Shown here one piece after another: positions 45,841-55,760 of a stretch of 64,000 nucleotides of DNA. Each line of letters starts with the position of its first letter. The stretch's first letter is position 1. The notes beneath the pieces are model-generated. The model saw only the letters and a program-made list of their open reading frames with translations, was not told where the DNA came from and made no database searches. Made by a program: the position numbers and the translations under genes. Origin of the DNA: Saccharina japonica (lineage: Eukaryota > Sar > Phaeophyceae > Laminariales > Laminariaceae); NCBI GenBank assembly GCA_008828725.1, contig MEHQ01002555.1, positions 1 to 64,000 of the forward strand, in the 5' to 3' direction.

Positions 45841-46203
45841 ACATCTGTACAGACACCCTTCCCTTCAGACGCGTGCTATGTGCAAGAGCATCCTGCAAAA
45901 TGCTTTGTGCAGGATGCCGGTTTTAATGGGTGAGGCTGGTATTTTGGGCCGCATGTATGTATGTTTTTGGAAAAACGCCATCAAAACACGCGGCGGAGCC
46001 GCGTGGCTGCCCCTGCCGACCTCGTGCCCCCCAAAGGGTTGGGGTTCGGGTTAGGGTTAGGGTTAGGGTTAGGGGTATGTCTGGGGTTGGCTTGGTCTGG
46101 GTTGACGGGCGAGGTAGAAATTTACCACACACAGCCTGCACAAAACGTTTTGCAGGATGCTCCTGCACATACCGCACGCCTTCGCTTCAGAAGGACACCA
46201 CCA
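45841..46203. mobile_element. TIR element enclosing telomere-type repeats (copy 3)
   Basis: Inverted ends of about 70 bp (best part 45871-45913 against 46135-46179) carry GAGCATCCTGCAAAA and TTTGTGCAGG. A GC hairpin CGCGGCGGAGCCGCG lies near 45991, and GGGTTAGGGTTAGGGTTAGG repeats occupy about 46045-46075. The layout TIR, GC hairpin, telomeric repeat, TIR equals that at 24645-24970, yet the TIR sequences differ. Confidence 0.75.
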
Positions 46204-46687
46204 GTACATACCAGCCTAGCCCTGGCGCAGCAGAGTTGGGTTGCATGGTTTCGGTGTGGTGTTCCTGATCTTGTGACAGTAATACTGCACTGTTCTGGAT
46301 TGGTGCACCTACAGCAGAAAGGTGTAGGCAGTAGACGATGCTACGTGAAGTTTCAATACTGTACTGCAGCAGAGTCAGTTGTTTTCATCACGTTGAAGCA
46401 AATATTCAATATTCTGTCGACTCTGCTGTGGTATTACAGGGGTCCGCATCTGAGTTTTCCCCGAAATTTATGAAAAGTTAAAAAAAAAATAGAAAAAAAT
46501 CGTAGAATCACCAATAAAAAAGATCAGCCCAGAATGAAGATACGTTTCAAAACCAAAGGTATTTTGCCCCACCGATTCGTATGACGAAACAGAAGGCATG
46601 CTCGGCAACACAAGGAACTGGAGCTCCCTTCTACCCGACGCCGGTGTCGTTTGAGCTCTTGTGGCCGGCACAATGCTCTCGGATCTG

Positions 46688-46975
46688 TGTTATGGTACTG
46701 CTGACATGATGTGGAAACGTTTGGTAAATACCTGGTATCAGGTATAAGAATCGTATTGGTAGTACTTGGAAGGCGGTATCTTAGGTGGGAACCAGGGATG
46801 GTTCCCGATGGCTTTGTGCCATCCCGCCTTCTCAGTCGTTCATCACGCGAAAACGGAATAAACCTGCTCTTCTTCTATCTCTACGGAAACAACACACGTG
46901 AGTACCAACGAGTACCCGTTCCATAGGCTGACCTGGCTAGGGATACCCTGTCCTCTTATACCTAGCATCACTACA
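46688..46975 (+). repeat. 5' LTR of the Ty3/gypsy-type element
   Basis: It begins TGTTATGGTACTGCTG and ends AGCATCACTACA, and is about 97% identical to 55469-55760 by eye. TCTG precedes it (46684-46687) and follows the 3' copy (55761-55764), a 4-bp duplication (5 bp, ATCTG, if the terminal A is shared). The next bases, CTTGGCGTCGTCGGCAGGAC, occupy the primer-binding-site position, but I cannot assign the tRNA. Confidence 0.9.
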
Positions 46976-48685
46976 CTTGGCGTCGTCGGCAGGACGAATT
47001 ACCATGCTGAGGTTTTCGCTGTCTGGGCCCCCATGGAAACCGACGACACTCCTCTATGGAGCAGCCTACTTTCACCGACCGCCCGTGCTACCGCGCTCCG
47101 AGAAAACCGGACCCCGGCCTAAACTGCCGCGAAGACTTGCACCCATTAAAACAGTGTAGACACCTGTCCATTTTCGCGAGCGACCGTACTCAGTGACGAC
47201 GGTGCGGCGTACCGACGTTGTCAAGCACACATGATCCGATGCCGCCGCGATGACAACCCCTCGCGCTCGATCAACCAGAATAACCAGAGACAAGTATCGC
47301 CACCGCTCGGGCCGCTCGCGTTGGCAACACCAAGGCCAAGGTCAGCAGAACAGACATATCGACGACTACAACAAACACGAAACAAGGTAACCCGTTGTCT
47401 GGGTCTGGCCACGATGGTGATGTCCCGCTCTCGCCCGCCTCTTCGCCGCTGTCTCCGCCTTCGGTGTTCGCGGCGACGCCAGCGCTGCCAAAATAAATAT
47501 ATACTTCGTATATAACTTTTGTTTTTCAACACACAAGCATTGAGTTCACAAGATGCTCGTGTTCCAGGCTCGTCCAGCGCTCAGCGCCGACCTGCCTCGA
47601 ATGCTGCCTCGCCTGCTGGCCTTACGCCCAGCACGTCGTCCCGTATATCCGGTCGACGCAGCGACACAGCCACACTTGCTTCTGCGGTGAGCCCATGGGC
47701 CCCCCCTCCGCCTGTTACAAAGTTTTTCATGGCACTATGCCCGCGACGGGAGCCTGCGCCTCGAGCGCCGCCCCCCCCAGCCAGGACACGGGAGCCCGCG
47801 CATTAGCGCCGCTTCGCCAGCGATGGGAGCCCGCGCTTCGAGCGCCGCTCCCCTCAGCTACGGCATTTTTCAGGCGACAGGAGCCTGCGCTTCGAGCGCC
47901 GCTCCCCTCAGCCCTTGGACCGAGAGCCTGAGTTGAAGACTCCGCTCTCCCCAGCCACGCGCCGCGCAGCACCAAGACTGGTGCGCCTGCGCGGCGCTCT
48001 TTTCAGCGAGGGTGTCCCCCTCCTCACCTCCCGGCCATGTGGTGGCGGTCGGTTTGAGGTGCGGGAAGGCCGGCACCGAAACCCCGAGATCTCGGTTGAA
48101 GCTCGACTCGGCGTTTCCTCGTAATAACGGGGGCCGCTCCACCCTTTTTTCCTTTCGAGGAGGAATCGACAAGATTAGCTACCTTGTCCCCCTTCCCCGG
48201 CAGGTCTACAGGGAGGAAGCCCTCTCGGTGGACACTTTGTTGCCAACCACCCGAGCCCCGTTTTTTTTAGTCTCTTTCTGGGTCTGCAGGCCCCCATTCG
48301 ACTTCGCGCACGCTACCCCGCGTGCGACGCTCCTTCGGTTGCAGTGGAGCAGGAAAAACTTGACACTGCCCGACGAGCCCGTGGTGATCCACGGCCTCCG
48401 GTCAGGCCAACCGGATGGAATACCCGTTAAATTCGGAAGAATCGCAACTCTCGTCAAGCAGAACGGGCTCAGAGCCCCCTGCCCCCCTTGGTTCCAGAGA
48501 GAGACCATCGGGCGCAGTAAGAGAACCTTCTGGCCATTTTTCGCCTTCGAGCGATGGTGTCACCGAGCCAGTATACGTGGGATCGGACTCGTCTCGTGCA
48601 CCAGGGGCCCAGTGTTCTCAGAGAAGTACACTGCCGCCCCCCCATACCGCTACAGCGGCCACCGGCGGTTGGCACCGTCGGTCTT
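46976..48685 (+). pseudogene. leader and degenerate gag-like region
   Basis: A retroelement gag would lie here, but the frame shared with NADAR contains several stops. Open pieces in different frames (47231-47515, 47519-47806, 48012-48815, 48415-48780) are Pro/Ser/Arg-rich. No CX2CX4HX4C zinc knuckle or major homology region was recognised. From about 47745 to 47930 a unit like GAGCCYGCGCTTCGAGCGCC repeats three or four times. Either gag is decayed, or it is so diverged that it cannot be read by eye. Confidence 0.5.
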
Positions 48686-48688
48686 TGA

Positions 48689-51460
48689 CCCTACCCTCGA
48701 GTACTCAACGGAGCAGGCGTGCTGTTCTGGCAACCCCCCTCCTATTTTTCGCAATGGTCTCCCTCGTCCTTTGTCGTTGACGACGTCTCATATTCCTGCG
48801 CGGAGCAGTATATGATGGCTGAAAAGGCTCGCCTTTTTCACGACCACGACGCAGCGGCTCGGATAATGTGCTCGCCGGACCCGCGCGAGCACAAACGCAT
48901 CGGTCGAACCGTGCGTAACTTCGACGGCGCCACCTAGGACCGCGTCCGGGAAGACGCCGTCCTGGCAGGCACTTTTGCCAAGTTCACACAAAACTCGGCA
49001 ATGAAACATCACCTTATGAGCACTGGCTCCATGCTTTTGGCGGAAGCCAATCCTTTTGACACCGTTTGGGGCATCGGTCTCCGGGCGGACGACCCCGAGG
49101 CCCAAGATCCCCGCCGGTGGCAAGGGAAGAATTTGCTCGGGAAAGCTCTTTCCACCGTCCGCGACACTATTCGCGCAAGCGAGACCGGATTGGCACACCT
49201 CGCTTCCTCTCATCAATTTTGCACTCCCTCCTCGCCCGACGGAATTCATGAGATATCTCCAGCGCCGCCTCGCCCATTGGCGTTGGCCCGCGCTTGCCCA
49301 GGTCCTCCTTCGGTGTTTTCGACCTACTTTTCTGACGCGCCAGCTGACCACAGCTCCGAGGTCTTGGCAATCCCACCTGGAGTTGACCCCTCCCTCTCGC
49401 TGTCAGAACAAGGGCCGTGCCTCGTCGGGGGCACCATTACCCTCGATGACGCATCTTTTACCACCAAAATCGCGATCCACAGTGGAGCAGGTGCTCTCGC
49501 GCCTTTTGGTTGCGTCGCTCTTCTTGACACCGGCTCCCCACAAACCTTCATCAGGCGCGACGTACTAGACCGCATGCTATCCGTTGGGGCGGCGTCGCCC
49601 GCGTGCGAGCAAAAAGGCGTCTCGCGATCTTGGGGAGGGTTTGGGGAATCGGCCCCCCTCCAAACTTCTACGAGCATACGTCTGAGCGTCCAGTTTTTCC
49701 GAACCGATGAGCCTACGTGCTCCCTCGCAGTTTGGGCCTGTGTGGTTCCCCCTTCGGTGATGCGGCACGCGGTGCTGCTAGGCCGCGACAGCTGGATGCG
49801 TTTTAACCGCCGCTCCTACCACTCCTTGCCGCCCCATGAGCCGGATCTCCGAGTCTTCGGTGAGCTGGAGCTTGTTCACCACGCTTCGTCAGGCGTACCG
49901 GCTTACGCCATCGACCCCGTCGCTTCAGGCGGAGGCTTCCGCCTCCGCTACGACGGCGCCACTGGCGCCACCCTGTCCGATGAACCACAGCTACTCGCAG
50001 TCAACTTGGTACGCAGCAATGGATCCCCGGCGCTCACTGGGCACTACCTGGTCGAAATGCTACCCCAGCCCGATTTCCCCCCAGTTGAGGAGCACTTTGT
50101 CACCTCCGGACGACAAGTTCTCCCCCTCGTTGGGGTTGCAGATCTTGAGCCTGGCGACCTCCTCGGCGTCGCCCACGCTCAACTGATGAGCGTCCCATTG
50201 GCCGCTCTACAGCACCCCCCTGCGTTACCTCAGGTGTCCCCGGTCTCTGCTGTAACGGCGCCACCTTCCGCGCCAGTAACACCCCCGGCCTCGCCGTCGC
50301 CGGCCCTGCTTGGACGCTTGACACCGGAACAACGATCTTCGTTCCTGCGCGTCTGGGCGCGCCTCCATCAGCATCTGCGAGCAGTGGTGTTTGATCTCCA
50401 CGGCCCAGACTGGACCCCGGCAGCCATCGAGCAGCTGGGGGACGTCCTGTGCGAATTTCCAGACGTTTTCTCCAAGTCCAAGACGGATTTTGGTTCCTGC
50501 TCCCTGATGCCTTTCGTGATTACGGTCCCGGAAGGTAGCGCGCCAGTCACGTCCAGACCACACCGTATAAATCCCATCATGGCCAAGGAAGTTGAAGCCA
50601 CTCTAAATCAGAACCTTGCGGCAGGGCTGATTCAGCACTCGACTTCTCCGTATTCGAGCCCGCTGGTGGTCATCCCGAAGACGACTGGAGGCGTTCGGAT
50701 CACTGTCAACTACAAAAAGCTCAATCAGATCAAACCCCTCAGCCAGCTGCCCATCCCCCGTGTGGACCAAGTCCTCGACTCTTTGGGGAAAGGCCGGGTT
50801 TTTTCCCTATTTGATTTGGTTTCTTCGTTCCACCAGATCACCGCGCACAAGGACACTGTTCCTCTTACAGCTTTTTGCACTCCCACGGGCCTCTATGAGT
50901 GGCTCGTCATGCCCCAAGGAAGCAGTGCTTCGCCCGGCTGGTTCGTCAATGTGATCAACGAAGTTATCAAGGGATTGGGGCAAGTGGCGGCCTACCTCGA
51001 CGACGTGATCGTCTTCGACTCCGACCCCGTGTCCCACGTCAAGACGATACGGGCTCTCTTCGAGCGGCTGCGCAAGCATAACCTCAAGTTCTCCCCCTCC
51101 AAGGCACGTCTGGGTGCCACGGATGCTGATTTTCTGGGCCACTCCATCTCGCCCGCGGGCGTGCGTCCAAACGCAGACAATGTGTCAGCCTTGACGAAAA
51201 TGCCCATGCCCCGGAACGTCAAACAAGTCCGCGCCCTCATGGGCGGAATAGGGTACTATCGCAAATTCCTGCCTGACCTGTCCAAGCGAACCCGACCGAT
51301 CACCACCCTCCTTCGTAAGGGGGTCAAGTTCGTCTTCACGCCACCGATGGAGGTCATCGTACGCGAGATTCTCGCTGAACTCGCCACCCCCCCCCATTTT
51401 GGTCTTCCCCGACTGGGAGGCTGTAGCCGACGGCTCCCGCCCCTTCCACATATACTGTGA
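48689..51460 (+). pseudogene. NADAR - protease - reverse transcriptase part of the polyprotein
   Basis: One frame runs from 48689 to 51460, interrupted only by TAG at 48935-48937. NADAR (48716-49168) shows YSCAEQYMMAEKA, IGRTVRNF, KFTQNSAM, LMSTGSMLLAEANPFD, WGIGL and GKNLLGKAL, all hallmarks of the YbiA/DUF1768 family, whose known members hydrolyse N-glycosidic bonds in NAD/ADP-ribose- or riboflavin-pathway-related substrates. The stop stands where the family has a Trp. A retropepsin-like protease follows (LLDTGSPQTF, Asp at 49526), then an RT with PHRINPI, LPIPRVDQVLDSL, FSLFDLVSSFHQI and YLDDVIVF at 50993. The frame is lost at the C9 run 51387-51395; the last 20 or so codons are out of frame. 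Confidence 0.9.
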
Positions 51461-54400
51461 TGCCAGCATAGACGGTTTTGGTGCCGCCCTCGAACAAGAA
51501 CAGCCTGACGGCTCTGTGCGTCCCATCGCCTACATCAGCCGGGGCACCCTCGACTCCGAGAGGCACTGGACACCCCTGGACTTGGAGGCGGGCAGCATCG
51601 TCTGGGCCATCAAGCGACTTAGAGGCTACCTGTGGGGTATGAAGTTCCTCATTTTTTCGGACCACAAGGCTCTCGAGAGCATCGGCAAGGTAGGAGCCCA
51701 CAACCCTCGCGTACAGCGATGGCTTGAGTTCCTCACCGCGTTCGACTTCATACTCAAGTACGGCAAAGGCAGCGCCAACGGAAATGCTGACTTTTTGTCC
51801 CGCTTGCCGGAACCAGCCAAGGAACACGACCGGAGTGGGTCTTGCAGCCTCACCCCTGCAGAGGACGATGACATCTTCCTCATCCGAGCCTGCGGGCTCG
51901 TCACCCGCTCTTCACCAACCCCTGGCGTCGGCTTGGGTGGGCTGGTGCCCGAGCCCCATAGTGGGGTTTTGGGTGGGCTACCCTTCACCTCCTCCGATTT
52001 TCGCGATTTTCGCACACACGGGCCACGTATGAGGATTGACGACCTCTCTGCTCCTTCGGGGAGATTCGTCGCTCGTGTATCTGCTTCAGTCGCCGCCGTC
52101 GATAGCCGCCCGGCCCGTGGGGAATTTTCACCTGCCGCCAACACCGCTTTCGCTTCGGTTTTTGCCGTACCCTTAGAGGGCGGCACGGGCTCTGCAGACG
52201 CCCTCGCTGAGGTGACAACGTTCGCCCAGCATGCTCCTCTCCCGACGAACACTCTACAGGGATCCGCCGCGATCACAGATCCGGCCGCGTCCGCCCCTCC
52301 GCCGTCCGACAAACCGGCGCCTCTGACGGTTTTGCCGCCCTCTGACCGCATTTCCACCAGGACGCGTCGGAGAACAGCCGCTGCCACCGGCGCCGCACCG
52401 CCTGCTATTGACTATGGTTTTGAGCCCGGCGGGGCCCCTCAACCAGTTTCCCGGCGGGCTACCCCCCCGCCGCGAGCGCCTCGGCCACAACCGCCTTCGG
52501 CCGTCATCACGGCCCCCGCTCCGGCTGCCTCGCCTGTCCCGACGGTACCCATTCCGTCCGACCGCGACTGCGCCGAGCCTGAAGGGACTCCTCTTTTAAG
52601 ACTTTCGACGCCCGCTGGTATACCGTCCGTCGCAGAGACGGACTTGGATGCCCTCAGTGCAGCGGCCGAACTACAGTTCGGTGATTCCGCAGCGCGCTAT
52701 TCGCAAGCTGACTGGGCCCGGGAGCAACAGGCCGAGCCCGCGTGCCACGCCGCCATACGCTACATCATTGTCGGCCGGCCGGCCGCCTTGCCAGCCTATT
52801 TTTTTCCCTGCTTTCCCTCACACCAACGCCCTTCCTTCTCGGAGGTGCAAGAGCTGGCTGGCAAAGGACAACTTCACACAACCGACGACGGGCTTGTCCT
52901 TCTTGTTCGACGGCCGACTCCACCCTTAGCGCCTGACGCCACGCGCTCGGTGGGCCGAGCAGCCTGCTTGTTGAACGACGAGCCCCTGCGCATTTACGTA
53001 CCACTGCTCATGCGCCCCTGGGTCATGCAGGCCTGTCATTCCACAGCTTCCTGCCACTTGGGGACCGCGCGCACCCTGCGAATGCTCGAACGATTCTACT
53101 GGTGGATCGGTATGAACATCTGCACCAGGTGGTGGCTACGCCACTGCTTGAAGTGCCAAGCGCGCAAAACCTCGCGGCTGACGGTCCGATGGCCCGTCAT
53201 ATCGATGCCCCTGCCTGAAGGGCCCGGCATCGCTGTGATCGTCGACTACTTCGGCCTCCTTCCGACCACGCCCCGAGGCAACACTTACATCTTGCTCTTC
53301 ACTGACCGCTTCAGTCGCCGCGCCGACATGTTCGCTGTCACCGCCGCCGAATTCACCACTGAGGGCACGGCCAACATCCTCATCAACAAGTATATCCCCC
53401 TCTGGGGATGCCCCCGCAGCATACTCTCGGACAACGGCCTCCAGTTCTGCTCGAAGCTTTCGCACGTCGTCTATCAGCTTCTCGGAATTCGGAAAATCGC
53501 CACAAGCTCCTACCACCCTAACGGCAATGGTGGGGTGGAACTTGTGAACCACACGATGGCGCAGATGTTGGCGATGGTCGTCAACGAGCTCCAGAACAAC
53601 TGGGATGAACAGCTCCCCCACGTCGAATTTGCGTACAACAATTCGGTCAGCGCCGCCACGGGTTTGGCTCCCAACGAGGTCCACATGGGTCGGCTCCCTC
53701 GACTTCCTCTCACGATTTTTGAGCGCGCAGGCGTCGCCGGCCACCAGAGTTTAGCCCGCGACCACCTCGCGTACTGTGACTTGGCGACGGACCGCCAGCA
53801 ACGCGCGTACGACATCGTTCGCGAACACCACGCCCTCACGGTTGCTCGCGTGAACCGGCGCAACTCCGCCCTCTCCGACGCCTTGCGTCCGGTCCCCAAA
53901 TTCGTCACTGGCGGCTGGGCGTGGGTGTACAATACGGCAGCCACCATTCGTCAGGGGGCCAAGACAGACACAGACGCCAAGGTCCTCAAGGCCAAGCTGT
54001 CGCTGAACTGGACGGGGCCCTACAAAGTCCTTGCAGTCGGACCTTGCTCCTCCGCGGACACCCCAGACAAATCCCCTCTCGGGGCTAAGCTCCTATATCT
54101 GGACCTGCCCTCCGACATGCCCGGCGCTGATGCTCGCAAGCGCGTGTCTGTACAGCGCTGCAAGCCCTGTGCAAACTCCCACGACCACGGAGACATGCCG
54201 AAGTATTTGCCTGCGGGGTTGACGCAATACGTCCTCAACAACTTCTCCAAGAAATCCCCCCCTTACCACGTCACCGAGGACGACGTTTCCACTCCTCTCC
54301 AACGTCTCGAAGTGGAGAAAATTACGGGACACCAGTCGGTTCGGGGCAGGGGTGGTGTCATCGCGGTGATGTACGAGACGCACTGGACGGGACTGTCTCG

Positions 54401-54899
54401 CCCGTCTTGGGAACGGGAAATGGATCTCCGACTCTCTCGCCGGGAAATTTTGCGATACTGGGCCGGCACCCCAAACCAGCACCGCCAAACCAACCGCCTG
54501 TACCGTCGAATGAGGATTGGCGCTGCCCAACGGGAGCTTTCTCGGAATAACGGCGAACGGTTCCTGGCCCCCGGCTATGGTTGCGTACCGCACGCCGAAT
54601 GGCTTCGCCGGTACAGTGTCACCGTGCTTCCCAACGGGGCCCACATCTGGTACAAGGGCGACGACGGTCTGTGGTGGCTGGGGAAAATCGGCGCGACTAC
54701 ACCAACGGACGGAGTTTACTTCGTTCGATTTTTGGATGACCCAGGACCGATCAAGCTTCCTCTTTCTCCGGCGCGCTACACGACTTCAACAGGAGCTGTA
54801 CGGGGTTCTTGGTGTCTACAAGTACATTTAGCTAGCGCGTTTACGCGGGGGGTCCAGCGTAACGTCGATGAATCACGAGGCGCAGCAGTGGACAGCTGA
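51399..54899 (+). CDS. RNase H - integrase - chromodomain part of the polyprotein
   Basis: This frame continues pol after the poly-C frameshift; its nominal start is not a real initiator. RNase H comes first (FHIYCDASIDGFGAALEQ, LDLEAGSIVWAI, FSDHKALE). After a Pro/Ala-rich linker of about 250 residues (51830-52640) comes the integrase: an H-H-C-C zinc site (HSTASCH, CLKCQARK; 53036-53168) and the catalytic core with Asp 53244, Asp 53430 and Glu 53538, the last pair separated by 35 residues. A chromodomain lies near 54308-54450 (VEKITGHQ, THWTGLSRPSWEREMDL). The tail (54640-54770; IWYKGDDGLWWLGKIG, VYFVRFLDDPG) looks like a Tudor/Agenet fold. All catalytic residues are present, and no stop interrupts this half. 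Confidence 0.93.
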   Translation: MVFPDWEAVADGSRPFHIYCDASIDGFGAALEQEQPDGSVRPIAYISRGTLDSERHWTPLDLEAGSIVWAIKRLRGYLWGMKFLIFSDHKALESIGKVGAHNPRVQRWLEFLTAFDFILKYGKGSANGNADFLSRLPEPAKEHDRSGSCSLTPAEDDDIFLIRACGLVTRSSPTPGVGLGGLVPEPHSGVLGGLPFTSSDFRDFRTHGPRMRIDDLSAPSGRFVARVSASVAAVDSRPARGEFSPAANTAFASVFAVPLEGGTGSADALAEVTTFAQHAPLPTNTLQGSAAITDPAASAPPPSDKPAPLTVLPPSDRISTRTRRRTAAATGAAPPAIDYGFEPGGAPQPVSRRATPPPRAPRPQPPSAVITAPAPAASPVPTVPIPSDRDCAEPEGTPLLRLSTPAGIPSVAETDLDALSAAAELQFGDSAARYSQADWAREQQAEPACHAAIRYIIVGRPAALPAYFFPCFPSHQRPSFSEVQELAGKGQLHTTDDGLVLLVRRPTPPLAPDATRSVGRAACLLNDEPLRIYVPLLMRPWVMQACHSTASCHLGTARTLRMLERFYWWIGMNICTRWWLRHCLKCQARKTSRLTVRWPVISMPLPEGPGIAVIVDYFGLLPTTPRGNTYILLFTDRFSRRADMFAVTAAEFTTEGTANILINKYIPLWGCPRSILSDNGLQFCSKLSHVVYQLLGIRKIATSSYHPNGNGGVELVNHTMAQMLAMVVNELQNNWDEQLPHVEFAYNNSVSAATGLAPNEVHMGRLPRLPLTIFERAGVAGHQSLARDHLAYCDLATDRQQRAYDIVREHHALTVARVNRRNSALSDALRPVPKFVTGGWAWVYNTAATIRQGAKTDTDAKVLKAKLSLNWTGPYKVLAVGPCSSADTPDKSPLGAKLLYLDLPSDMPGADARKRVSVQRCKPCANSHDHGDMPKYLPAGLTQYVLNNFSKKSPPYHVTEDDVSTPLQRLEVEKITGHQSVRGRGGVIAVMYETHWTGLSRPSWEREMDLRLSRREILRYWAGTPNQHRQTNRLYRRMRIGAAQRELSRNNGERFLAPGYGCVPHAEWLRRYSVTVLPNGAHIWYKGDDGLWWLGKIGATTPTDGVYFVRFLDDPGPIKLPLSPARYTTSTGAVRGSWCLQVHLASAFTRGVQRNVDESRGAAVDS

Positions 54900-55468
54900 A
54901 TTTTTCGCGTCGCCGCTGCGCTCGATTCTTTTCTCATGTTGTTTCAGGGGATTGGGGCGGAACCTCTTTGTAGTTTGTATTTGCGACGTTTTCCGAGTTT
55001 TCGGTCCGGACTGGTTTTCTTCTCAGTATCGCCTACCACTTTCTGATTTTTTTTCTGGGCGGTTTTGGGGGTAGTTTTAGCGTAATTCGTCCTGCCGACC
55101 CCCCCCCGCTCAATGCCGGGGCGGGTCTGGATAATCGAGCCACTAACTTGGGGCTCAGGACACGCTTTCTGAATGTTTTGGGCCGGGTTTCGGGGAAGTT
55201 TTAAAGTGTATAGTTTTCCAGTTTTATCAATTCTACCGAGCCCCCGCTCTCGAGCCGGGAGGGCAGTTCATGTACAATGACTGCAGGATTTCGGTTCCAA
55301 CGTTTCTTCTTTTTTGACGTTCCTTGCTCGGCTTCGTAGCCTTGCCGTTCAGAGGTGTGGGAGTGGGTTTTGAGGAGCCGCATCTTCGACTCATGTTTTA
55401 GTTCGTGGAATCGGGGTTTCCACGAATTTCTCATATTTCTGCATATACGGCTCATCAGGGTGGGCTAG
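54900..55468 (+). other. 3' untranslated part of the retrotransposon
   Basis: Between the pol stop and the 3' LTR are T-rich stretches, a CCGACCCCCCCCCG run at 55097, and paired words GAGCCCCCGCTC. CATCAGGGTGGGCTAG directly before the LTR occupies the polypurine-tract position but is a poor purine run. Confidence 0.5.
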
Positions 55469-55760
55469 TGTTATGGTACTGCTGGCATGATGTGGAAACG
55501 TTTGGTAAATACCTGGTATCAGGTATAATAATCGTATTGGTAGTACTTGGAAGGCGGTATCTTAGGTGGGAACCAGGGATGGTTCCCGATGGCTTTTAGC
55601 CATCTCACCTGCCTTCTCAGTCGTTCATCACGCGAAAACGGAATAAACCTGCTCTTCTTCTATCTCTACGGAAACAACACACGTGAGTACCAACGAGTAC
55701 CCGTTCCATAGGCTGACCTGGCTAGGGATACCCTGTCCTCTTATACCTAGCATCACTACA
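55469..55760 (+). repeat. 3' LTR of the Ty3/gypsy-type element
   Basis: It matches the 5' LTR apart from a few substitutions and a small rearrangement around GGCTTTTAGCCATCTCACC, which is GGCTTTGTGCCATCCCG in the 5' copy. The end AGCATCACTACA is followed by TCTGCCGGC, the continuation of the foldback arm. Confidence 0.9.

Larger units (their letters stand above)
46688..55760 (+). mobile_element. Ty3/gypsy-type LTR retrotransposon with NADAR domain
   Basis: The 9.07-kb element has LTRs of 288 and 292 bp, a leader, a degenerate gag-like region, NADAR, protease, RT, RNase H, integrase, chromodomain and a Tudor-like tail. Domain order RT-RH-IN and a D-x35-E integrase place it with Ty3/gypsy; the chromodomain suggests a chromovirus-like branch. 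Lesions seen are a TAG at 48935-48937 and a frameshift at the C9 run 51387-51395. The high LTR identity implies a fairly recent insertion. Confidence 0.92.

Noticed and set aside
48012-48815. 267-aa ORF (+) overlapping the NADAR start
   Set aside because: It is out of frame with NADAR, lacks domains and is probably an accidental frame in the decayed gag-like region.
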